Under the pieces are notes generated by a model. The model was not told the DNA's origin, did not search any database, and saw only the letters and a program-made list of their open reading frames with translations. A stretch of DNA of 6,335 bases from CBDUXZ01 sp965371325 [NCBI: uncultured bacterium] (GTDB lineage Bacteria > JAUYMQ01): positions 1 through 6,335 of the forward strand of contig CBDUXZ010000122.1 of NCBI GenBank assembly GCA_965371325.1, written 5' to 3'. The position numbers were made by a program, and so were the translations under genes. Below are positions 1 through 6,226 of this stretch, in pieces; the stretch's first letter is position 1, and every line of letters starts with the position of its first letter.

Positions 1-62
1 TCGAGAACATCAGCGAGTACGTCATGGTCCACAACGCGCGAATGCGTGGCCGGGTTCGCTGA
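1..62 (+). CDS. C-terminal end of an upstream gene (partial, product unknown)
   Basis: Reading from base 3 gives ENISEYVMVHNARMRGRVR followed by a TGA at 60-62. About 16 of the 19 codons end in G or C, matching the coding bias of the complete genes downstream, whereas the overlapping frame from base 1 uses many A/T-ending codons. This is therefore most likely the tail of a real gene whose start lies before the window. The basic, arginine-rich end is too short to assign to a family. It lies about 200 nt upstream of the acyl-CoA dehydrogenase, which has its own promoter, so the two are probably separate transcription units. Confidence 0.6.
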   Translation, partial: ENISEYVMVHNARMRGRVR

Positions 63-162
63 TAGTCCGCCCACCACCTCCGTCACGGGGCGCCTCTCCC
101 CGCGGAAGACGACCGGGCAGGAGCGGCCGGGAGTGTCTCAAGACCTTGAAACAATAGGGCTT

Positions 163-178
163 TCTCGGTTGACCGAGA
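163..178. promoter_or_regulatory. Perfect dyad over the -35 box, candidate repressor operator
   Basis: TCTCGGT-TG-ACCGAGA is a perfect 7-bp inverted repeat with a 2-nt centre. It contains the whole -35 hexamer (169-174) of the promoter ahead of the acyl-CoA dehydrogenase gene. A symmetric site here would let a dimeric regulator block RNA polymerase. TetR-, GntR- and MarR-type regulators often control acyl-CoA metabolism through such sites. No regulator gene is in the window, so the binding protein is unknown. Confidence 0.5.
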
Positions 179-197
179 TCCCCATCCGGGCTATACA
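169..197 (+). promoter_or_regulatory. Sigma70-like promoter of the acyl-CoA dehydrogenase gene
   Basis: TTGACC at 169-174 matches the -35 consensus at five of six positions. After exactly 17 nt comes TATACA at 192-197, which matches TATAAT at its first four positions. An alternative -10, TACAAT at 194-199, fits the hexamer better but needs a 19-nt spacer. Transcription would start near 203-205, giving a leader of about 70 nt before the ATG at 274. The overlap with the dyad suggests repressible expression. Confidence 0.6.
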
Positions 198-262
198 ATG
201 AGCCCTTTCGAGGTGTCCGAATCCCTCACATCGCGTCGCGAGCGACCCTCCCGACGAACCCC

Positions 263-268
263 GGGTGA
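263..268 (+). promoter_or_regulatory. Ribosome binding site deciding the start at 274
   Basis: GGGTGA lies 5 nt before the ATG at 274, and its GGTGA matches the extended anti-Shine-Dalgarno complement (AAGGAGGTGATC). The in-frame GTG at 265 sits inside this element and has no purine-rich motif of its own upstream, so ATG 274 is preferred. Confidence 0.45.
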
Positions 269-273
269 CCCCC

Positions 274-1926
274 ATGGCAACTGATCTGACCCTGGATGAC
301 GGAAAGAAGATTGCCGCTGCCCTGAAGGCTTTCACCGACGAGGCCGTGGCGCAAGTCTCGAAGCTTACCGCTGGGGGAAAGAAGATTGACGAGCACCAGG
401 TGCATGTCGAGCGTATAGCCCAGCTTGCAACGGAGCAGAGGGCCGTCGAGGAGTTCCTGAGGTACGCCGGACAAATCGCGGGGGAAGGCGAGCAGGATCC
501 GCTCATCGAGAACATGGCCATCGCATTTGCTGGCGAGATTGCATCGCGGAGCCTCGCTAACGCCGGTGGGGCGCTCGAGGACTACGGAATGAGCGATGAG
601 GTGCTTGCGGGCACCATCGGCGCCGGTGATATTCGAAAGCTCTGCCGGGATGCGATGGCTGAATCGCGCTTCCGTGAAATCGGGAAGAAAGTCGCGGAGC
701 AGGGGGGCGAGAACAACATAAGGCTCGGAGAGGACATCCTCACCGCTACGCGTGACTCCGTTCGCAGCTTTACCAGGAACGAGGTGGCGCCCGGCGCGGA
801 GAAACTACACCGCGATGACGATCTCGTTTCGGATGAGCTGATTCGGAAGATGGCCGAGCAAGGATACTTCGGACTCTCAATTCCGGAGGCGTGGGGGGGA
901 AGCGAGTTCGGCAATCTCGCGATGATTATTACGACCGAGGAACTGTCCGCGGGGTCCCTCGCGGGAGCCGGAAGCCTCATCACGCGGCCCGAAATCCTGG
1001 CGAAGGCTCTCCTTCAGGGCGGGACCGACGGGCAGAAGAAGAAGTGGCTTGAGCCGATCGCCACGGGAGAGCTGATGGTGGGTATCGCCGTGACCGAGCC
1101 CAACATCGGAAGCGATGTGGCCAACGTGAGTTGCACCGCGGAGCGGGGAGAGCGGGACGGTGTCGAAGGCTGGTTCATCACCGGACCCAAGGCGTGGTGC
1201 ACCTTCGCCGGGCGCGCGAACATACTGGCTTTTCTCGCGCGCACGAACCCCGATCGCAGCCTGGGTGCGAAGGGGCTTTCGCTGTTCATCATTCCCAAGG
1301 ATGTCTTCCCGGGGCACAGCTTCGAGATGAAGCAGCCCGGCGGCGGTTCGATGGTGGGGAAGGCCGACGCAACGCCCGGTTACCGCGGGATGCATTCCTT
1401 TACGCTGCAGCTCGACCGCTACTTCGTTCCGGCCGAGAACCTGGTCGGCGGCGAGGCGAACGAGGGGAAAGGCTTCTACCTCCAGATGGCGGGCTTCGCC
1501 GCGGGCCGCCTGCAGACCGGCGGCCGTGCCTGCGGCCTCATGCAAGCCGCCCTTGAGATCACGTGCGAGTATGTGAATTCACGTACGCAATTCGGGAAGC
1601 CTCTCATCGATTACCAGCTTACCCAGTACAAGCTCGGGCGCATGGCGACCCACCTGAACGCCGCGCGCCAGCTCACTTACGCCGCTGCGCGCGTCATGGA
1701 CGTGGAGGGCGGAAAGGCCGCGCTGGAACCCGCCCAGGCCAAACTTTTTGCCAGCGATGCGGCGGTGTGGACGACACAGGAAGGGCAGCTGCTCCACGGC
1801 GGATGGGGCTACGCCGAGGAGTACGCGATCAGCCGCTACGTACTCGACGCCCAGGTGCTCCCCATCTTCGAGGGTGTGAAGCCGATCCTCGAGCTGAAAG
1901 TGATCGCGCGAGCTCTGCTTCGATAA
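274..1926 (+). CDS. mcd: Acyl-CoA dehydrogenase, (2S)-methylsuccinyl-CoA dehydrogenase-like
   Basis: This is a 550-residue flavoprotein of the acyl-CoA dehydrogenase family. Residues 1-150 form an extra helical region with IDEHQVHVERIAQL at 38-51. This is far longer than the usual ~380-residue enzymes but matches the size and layout of Mcd. The dehydrogenase core follows: AVTEPNIGSD at 272-281 (family signature), an inserted GGGSMVGKADATPGYRGMHSF at 356-376, SRTQFGKPL at 436-444 (FAD/dimer contacts), QLLHGGWGYAEEY at 505-517 (second signature), and PIFEGVKPILELKVIARALL at 530-549. E533 in the FEG motif is the expected catalytic base. Mcd oxidises (2S)-methylsuccinyl-CoA to mesaconyl-CoA in the cytoplasm and passes electrons to ETF, in the ethylmalonyl-CoA route of acetate assimilation. 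No other gene of that pathway is visible, so the substrate is inferred. It could be a related long acyl-CoA dehydrogenase. An in-frame GTG at 265 would add three residues. Confidence 0.82.
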   Translation: MATDLTLDDGKKIAAALKAFTDEAVAQVSKLTAGGKKIDEHQVHVERIAQLATEQRAVEEFLRYAGQIAGEGEQDPLIENMAIAFAGEIASRSLANAGGALEDYGMSDEVLAGTIGAGDIRKLCRDAMAESRFREIGKKVAEQGGENNIRLGEDILTATRDSVRSFTRNEVAPGAEKLHRDDDLVSDELIRKMAEQGYFGLSIPEAWGGSEFGNLAMIITTEELSAGSLAGAGSLITRPEILAKALLQGGTDGQKKKWLEPIATGELMVGIAVTEPNIGSDVANVSCTAERGERDGVEGWFITGPKAWCTFAGRANILAFLARTNPDRSLGAKGLSLFIIPKDVFPGHSFEMKQPGGGSMVGKADATPGYRGMHSFTLQLDRYFVPAENLVGGEANEGKGFYLQMAGFAAGRLQTGGRACGLMQAALEITCEYVNSRTQFGKPLIDYQLTQYKLGRMATHLNAARQLTYAAARVMDVEGGKAALEPAQAKLFASDAAVWTTQEGQLLHGGWGYAEEYAISRYVLDAQVLPIFEGVKPILELKVIARALLR

Positions 1927-1962
1927 TTTCTTTACGAGCTCCCCTGCCGGGAAGACGCATCC

Positions 1963-3789
1963 TTGCGATTCGAACCGGGCCATGATCGCAACGCCCTCGG
2001 GCCTTTGGCGGGCTGGTGGGGTCCGGCGATGTCGGGTCTCATGCTCGCCCTTGCCCTGACGCGCCTCGGGGCCAGCTCGCTCTGGACCGATGAAGCGTTC
2101 ACCGGCCTTCTGGCAAATGAGATTCTCAGAAGCGGTTTGCCGGGCCGGGGGACGGACGACGTTTGGATTCTCACGCCCCTTCACTACTGGACGAACAATC
2201 TGTGGACCTGGGACGGATGGCTTCAGGCCTATCTGTCCGCCGCCGGGCAGGCGATATTCGGTTCCACCTCCCTGGGGGCGCGCTTCTTTCATACCGTCGC
2301 CGGCGCGCTGATTCCCTGGGCCGCCCATCCGTTCTTCCGGAAGCTCTCCTCACGGCGGGGCGTGGCCGAGGCGGCTACGCTGCTGACGGCTCTCTCCGTA
2401 CCTCTCCTCGTTTTTATACGACAGGCGCACTACTACGCGGAGGGGACGCTTCTGACGGTTCTCGTTCTTCGCGCATACCTCGCGTGCCTGAACGCCCGCC
2501 CCTGGGCCGCCCCCGCGCTCGTGCTCTGGTCCGTTCTGCTCTTCCACGCAAATTTCTCCTGGATGGCCTTCGTCGGGCTGGGCCTTGCCGTGCATCTGCT
2601 GCTCGTTCGCCCGCCCCTCAGGTTGACGGCAAGGATGCTGGGCGCTGCTCTCGCGGCGGCGGTGATCATCGCGCCCTTCGCAATCTGGACGCGTGTCTGG
2701 TCGCGGGATTTCGTTCCCGGCGGCCGTCCCCCGATAGACCCTTACGTCGTGCTTGCGTTCATGCGCCACTACGTCCTGGAGCTCAACGTGCATGTGGCGC
2801 CGGTGATGCTGCTCCTGCTCGGGGGGGCCGCTGCGGCCGGCAGGAAGCATCCCTTCAGAGCCGTTATTTGCCTCCTGGGCGCTGGCGTGGTTCCAATCAC
2901 GATCGCGGGGGTGCATTCAGCAGTCGCTCTCTGGACGTTTACCTGCGTAACTGCTGCCTTCATCCTCTTTGGATTTTTTCTTCTCCTCCGGCGCACGCTT
3001 ATTCACCGCATGCCGGGGGACTGGGTCCCCGCCGCGATTCCGGCAATCGTCGTCGTATCTTTCGTCGGAATTTATCCCTGGATCGTGCCCTATCCCTTCT
3101 TCCGGTACGTGGTTCCGATCCTGCCGTTTCTGGCGTTTTTTCTTGCGGCATCGGTGTTTGCCCTGGCCAGGCGCGCCTGGCTCGCATGGCTCGTCGTGGC
3201 GCTACTCGTGTGCACGAACGTCTTCTCGGTCGCGCCGGTTCGCTGGGCCGAGCGATACGTCTCGCTTGCGAAGATCATCGCCGGAGAGCGTTCTAGGGAC
3301 GACCTGCTCCGGACAGGACTGCCGTCCTGGACACGCGCGCCGAACCTGCACCTCGCACTCTTCCATGAGGGGTGGCGGCCCGAGGGCGCGCCCAAACTCG
3401 ATTGGGGTTCGCCGCTGTCGAATTACCTGGATGAGATCAACCATTCCTTCAGAGGACCCATCGACGGGATTGTGGAGTATCTTGGTCCCAATAGAATCCC
3501 GGGCGAGCGGTTCTATGCTTTCTACGGAACGTATCCGATATCATTTCACACAGGCATGGCTCCGCAGCCCTACCAGCCAGGGTCACCGCCTCCGGCCTGG
3601 GTCATTCCCCGGGCCACCTGGTCCGACGACGCAAGGCGCGCACAGGCCTGGATCGGAGAGAGGCCGTACCGGGAGATCAACCTCGCGGAGGTCGACACGC
3701 CTTATCAGAACCGTCCGGAACCGGATCTACATCACTGGCGAACGGTGCGTGATGGGCCTCGCGTCAGGATTTGGGGGCGCGCGCGATGA
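1963..3789 (+). CDS. GT-C-fold membrane glycosyltransferase (PMT/ArnT-like)
   Basis: This 608-residue protein has about 11-13 hydrophobic segments up to residue 422, then a hydrophilic C-terminal domain (about 425-608). SLWTDEAF at 39-46 sits after the first membrane helix. The D43/E44 pair in the first extracytoplasmic loop matches the acidic catalytic motif of GT-C enzymes that use polyprenyl-phosphate sugars. RQAHYYAE (153-160) and FFRYVVPILPFLAF (379-392) are also typical of bacterial PMT-like proteins, and the stretch 498-531 (PIDGIVEYL to SFHTGM) resembles the C-terminal region seen in many of them. It probably moves a sugar from a lipid carrier to a lipid or protein on the outer face of the inner membrane; donor and acceptor are unknown. 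The start chosen is TTG at 1963 with GGGAAG 8 nt upstream. It keeps a complete first helix, and the codons from there are GC3-biased. ATG 2029, with GGTGGGG 7 nt upstream, is a real alternative that shortens the first helix. Confidence 0.8.
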   Translation: MRFEPGHDRNALGPLAGWWGPAMSGLMLALALTRLGASSLWTDEAFTGLLANEILRSGLPGRGTDDVWILTPLHYWTNNLWTWDGWLQAYLSAAGQAIFGSTSLGARFFHTVAGALIPWAAHPFFRKLSSRRGVAEAATLLTALSVPLLVFIRQAHYYAEGTLLTVLVLRAYLACLNARPWAAPALVLWSVLLFHANFSWMAFVGLGLAVHLLLVRPPLRLTARMLGAALAAAVIIAPFAIWTRVWSRDFVPGGRPPIDPYVVLAFMRHYVLELNVHVAPVMLLLLGGAAAAGRKHPFRAVICLLGAGVVPITIAGVHSAVALWTFTCVTAAFILFGFFLLLRRTLIHRMPGDWVPAAIPAIVVVSFVGIYPWIVPYPFFRYVVPILPFLAFFLAASVFALARRAWLAWLVVALLVCTNVFSVAPVRWAERYVSLAKIIAGERSRDDLLRTGLPSWTRAPNLHLALFHEGWRPEGAPKLDWGSPLSNYLDEINHSFRGPIDGIVEYLGPNRIPGERFYAFYGTYPISFHTGMAPQPYQPGSPPPAWVIPRATWSDDARRAQAWIGERPYREINLAEVDTPYQNRPEPDLHHWRTVRDGPRVRIWGRAR

Positions 3790-6137
3790 TGGAAGGCGGC
3801 GGGAAGTTGGACGAGGAGGATCGGCACCGCGGCTTGCTGGTGGAGTCACTCCGAATCGCTCTCCTGCTCACCGGGGTGCTCCTCGTCTACTTCTACGATG
3901 TTGCATTCCTGGGAAAGACGCTTCGGGTTTCCAACACGATCCCGACGGCCCTTCGAAGCGGACACTACGATTATCCAGGTGGTTTTCCGAAGTACATGCC
4001 GGTGTATGACAACACGCCGGCTGTCCTCGAGGAGCCCTACCAGGAATTCAAGGCGAGATCCTTCGCCGAGGGGATCTTTCCACTCTGGAACCCCCATCAG
4101 GCCGGAGGATATCCATTCCTGGCGACGCTGGAGTCCTCGCTCCTCTTCGCCCCCGAGATCGTTCTCTACGTGCTTCCTCCCCTTTACGCCTGGGACTTCT
4201 ATCTGCTTCTGCGGCTGCTCCTGGCGGGCACGTTCACCTACGCTTTCGTCCGACTCCTGGGGCTCGGCAGGCTTTCCGCCCTGACGGCGGCGCTCTCGTA
4301 CATGTTCTCGGGCCCGATCCTTTCATGGGTTACGAACGTGACGACGAACGCCGACCTCCTGACCCCGCTGCTGCTGCTTCTCATCGAACTCATCCTGCGA
4401 CATCCGGCGCGGCGCTACGTGGCGTTCGCGGGGATTGTGATCTTCCAGGTTGTTGCAGCGGGTCACCCGGAGCACACCTTCCTGACACTGCTGACCGGCT
4501 TCATCTATGCGGCCTTCAGGCTCGTCCAGAACGAGTATCGTTCCTCGCGGCGCAAGGCCTCCGTGCGGCTCGTTATAGCGCTTGTGGCCGGCCTCGGGCT
4601 GTCGGCCGTGCTGCTGATCCCCTTTGTTGAATATCTCTTTTTCAACGCCTGGCACGTGCACGGCGAGGGGGTGGGACTCCAGGCCGTCACGGCGGACAAG
4701 GCAATCACGATGGTCCTCCCCTGGTATTACTCACGCGAGCTGGTTTCCTACGACGGATGGCGGTACAACACCTGGCCGGGAGGATGGATCGGGCTCCTCC
4801 CGTTTATTCTGGCCCTTTTCGCCGTTTTCACAAAGGGGATCACCCGCGCCAGAATTCCCGTTGCGTTCCTGTTCGTGGTTTATCTCCTCAAGATCTACGG
4901 CATCCCGCCGGTAAGCTGGGCCGGCTATCTTCCGGTCTTTGATCTGGTCAAGTTTCCGTTGCACATGACACAAACCGTCGCCTTTTGTGGCGCGGTCCTC
5001 TGTGGTATCGCGGTCTACGCGCTGCAGACCGGTGCCGGACGTCTCGGGACGCTCGCCCTCGTGACGATTTCGCTCCTCGCGCTCATCGCGGCCGCCACGG
5101 TCATCTACCCTCCCCCCCAGGGGCTCTGGAATGCGATTGTGGTGGCCGCCCCTATTCTGGCGGCGGCTCTGGTTGTTGCGGTGCTCGCCGCCTTCTCCCG
5201 GATAAGCCGCCGGGCACTGGGGGGAGCCATGGCCGCGCTGCTCGCTCTCGAGCTCTTCCTCCTGATTCCCCGGGAGCGCGTTCCCAGAGCCGAGGCGTTC
5301 CGGGTGCCCCGATACGTCGAATGGCTGAGAGAGGATCCGGAATCCTTCCGGGTGTATGGAATAGACGGCTGCCTGTTTCCCAATACCGCCACCGCGTTCG
5401 GGCTCGACGACATCGGCCTCTATGAGGGACTCTTCGTACGAAACTTCGCCAGCTATATCCGCGAGCTCGTTGACGGGCGCTTCTTTACGGAAGAGTCCTT
5501 TCACGCTTTCCGGAGTGAGGTCGTCGATCCGGGGAACCGCTTTCTCGATCTTCTGAACCTCAAGTATTTCATTCTGCCTGCAGACGCTTCCGTTCCTCCG
5601 GAACAGCAGAGATCGCTCTCTCTGAGGCCCGTCTATCAAGGAGAGGTGAAAATATTCGAACGCCTTGGGGTGCTGCCAAGGGCCATGGTCCTCCACAGGG
5701 CCGATTTCGTCAGCGACGAAGCAGCGGCCCTCAGTCTTCTCGGTTCGGGGTATGACTTTCGGCGACGGGTATTGCTGCTGGGATCAGCCCCCGAAGGCGA
5801 GGCCGCGAATGGGGAAGCGATCGGGAATTCGTGGGTGGAGGAATCCTCCTACGGGATCAACCGCAAGCGGTTCCGGGTGAGCATGCAGCGCCCCGGCTAT
5901 CTGGTCGTGAACGACGTCCATTACCCGGGCTGGAAGGCAAAGGTGGACGAACGACCGGCGGAGATCCTGAGAGCCAACTACTTGTTTCAGGCGGTGCGAG
6001 TGACGGAAGGGGAGCACGAGATCAACTTCGACTTCGAACCTCGGAGCGTCCGGGGTGGCCTGGTGCTGTCCGTCCTCTCGGGTCTTTTACTTGCAATCTG
6101 GTGGGCCCGGGGCCGTCACAAGCGTCATGCCCGGTGA
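3786..6137 (+). CDS. YfhO-family polytopic membrane protein (GT-C-type glycosyltransferase)
   Basis: This 783-residue protein has a first membrane helix at about 21-41, a polar loop, and some 12-14 further hydrophobic segments up to residue 495. A large extracytoplasmic domain (about 500-755) and a last helix (757-774) follow, with a basic tail. YfhO-type marks are LWNPHQAGGYPF (100-111), AAGHPEHTF (224-232), DLLNLKYFILP (588-598) and YPGWKAKVD (713-721) near the end. Acidic residues such as D75 lie in the first loop, where GT-C enzymes keep their catalytic acid. YfhO proteins of Firmicutes transfer sugars from undecaprenyl phosphate to lipoteichoic acid; the acceptor here is unknown and is probably another envelope glycan or protein. 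The ATG at 3786 overlaps the preceding stop (ATGA), with GGGGG (3773-3777) 8 nt upstream, implying translational coupling. An upstream in-frame TTG at 3771 and a second ATG at 3789 are less likely starts. Confidence 0.85.
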   Translation: MMEGGGKLDEEDRHRGLLVESLRIALLLTGVLLVYFYDVAFLGKTLRVSNTIPTALRSGHYDYPGGFPKYMPVYDNTPAVLEEPYQEFKARSFAEGIFPLWNPHQAGGYPFLATLESSLLFAPEIVLYVLPPLYAWDFYLLLRLLLAGTFTYAFVRLLGLGRLSALTAALSYMFSGPILSWVTNVTTNADLLTPLLLLLIELILRHPARRYVAFAGIVIFQVVAAGHPEHTFLTLLTGFIYAAFRLVQNEYRSSRRKASVRLVIALVAGLGLSAVLLIPFVEYLFFNAWHVHGEGVGLQAVTADKAITMVLPWYYSRELVSYDGWRYNTWPGGWIGLLPFILALFAVFTKGITRARIPVAFLFVVYLLKIYGIPPVSWAGYLPVFDLVKFPLHMTQTVAFCGAVLCGIAVYALQTGAGRLGTLALVTISLLALIAAATVIYPPPQGLWNAIVVAAPILAAALVVAVLAAFSRISRRALGGAMAALLALELFLLIPRERVPRAEAFRVPRYVEWLREDPESFRVYGIDGCLFPNTATAFGLDDIGLYEGLFVRNFASYIRELVDGRFFTEESFHAFRSEVVDPGNRFLDLLNLKYFILPADASVPPEQQRSLSLRPVYQGEVKIFERLGVLPRAMVLHRADFVSDEAAALSLLGSGYDFRRRVLLLGSAPEGEAANGEAIGNSWVEESSYGINRKRFRVSMQRPGYLVVNDVHYPGWKAKVDERPAEILRANYLFQAVRVTEGEHEINFDFEPRSVRGGLVLSVLSGLLLAIWWARGRHKRHAR

Positions 6138-6150
6138 GAAACCCGGGCCC
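6103..6150. repeat. Inverted repeat spanning the yfhO-like stop codon
   Basis: GGGCCCGGG (6103-6111) and CCCGGGCCC (6142-6150) are perfect 9-bp inverted repeats, with the TGA at 6135-6137 between them. A competing shorter hairpin, GCCCGG (6129-6134) with CCGGGC (6143-6148) and an 8-nt loop, shares the 3' arm, so only one can form at a time. There is no adjacent U-tract. It may stabilise the 3' end of the mRNA or be part of a REP-like palindrome. Confidence 0.5.
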
Positions 6151-6193
6151 CTGCCGGATTCGGGCTTTCGTTCGTCGACCACCCGCGGCAGGG
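6149..6193 (+). terminator. GC-rich hairpin after the last gene, possible terminator or REP-like element
   Basis: CCCTGCCG (6149-6156) pairs with CGGCAGGG (6186-6193). Inside it, CGGG (6161-6164) pairs with CCCG (6182-6185), leaving a 4-nt bulge (GATT) and a 17-nt loop, for 12 bp in all. It begins 12 nt after the stop codon and ends just before the next promoter, where a terminator would be expected. However, no run of T follows; the nearest is TTTCGTT inside the loop. A REP-like or mRNA-stabilising hairpin is equally possible. Confidence 0.4.
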
Positions 6194-6197
6194 CGCC

Positions 6198-6226
6198 TTG
6201 AGCAGAGAGACCCCACCCCCTATACT
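6198..6226 (+). promoter_or_regulatory. Sigma70-like promoter pointing out of the window
   Basis: TTGAGC (6198-6203) and TATACT (6221-6226) are separated by exactly 17 nt. The -10 matches the consensus at five of six positions and the -35 at its first four. The geometry equals that of the promoter at 169-197. Transcription would start near 6233 and run rightward. No ATG, GTG or TTG follows within the window, so the gene it serves lies beyond the end or the sequence there is unreliable. Confidence 0.5.

Noticed and set aside
86-102. CGGGG/CCCCG hairpin as terminator of the upstream gene
   Set aside because: The stem is only 5 bp with a 7-nt loop and no T-tract follows, so it is too weak to call in GC-rich DNA.
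1-201. Frame 1 open to a TGA at 199-201, as a possible longer upstream gene end
   Set aside because: Its codons lack the GC3 bias seen elsewhere and it would run through the promoter. The frame ending at 62 is better supported.
231-241. TCGCGTCGCGA palindrome in the leader of the dehydrogenase gene
   Set aside because: It is short and made of CG repeats expected by chance at this GC content, and it does not mask the ribosome binding site.
877-1545. Long minus-strand open frame inside the dehydrogenase gene
   Set aside because: It is antisense to a clear family member and lacks any recognisable domain. High GC makes such shadow frames common.
1579-2328. Minus-strand open frame across the dehydrogenase/GT-C junction
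   Set aside because: It overlaps two well-supported plus-strand genes, and its low-complexity, Arg/Gly/Pro-rich translation is typical of a shadow frame.
2163-3296. 377-codon plus-strand frame overlapping the GT-C gene
   Set aside because: It is an Arg/Ser/Gly-rich alternative frame of a gene whose main frame encodes coherent membrane helices and catalytic motifs.
3771-3785. TTG at 3771 as start of the yfhO-like gene
   Set aside because: ATG 3786 has a well-spaced G-rich ribosome binding site and forms the classic ATGA overlap with the preceding stop.
4731-5696. 321-codon minus-strand open frame inside the yfhO-like gene
   Set aside because: Its Glu/Arg/Gly-rich translation mirrors the hydrophobic sense strand, and it has no domain. 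The sense frame shows conserved YfhO motifs.
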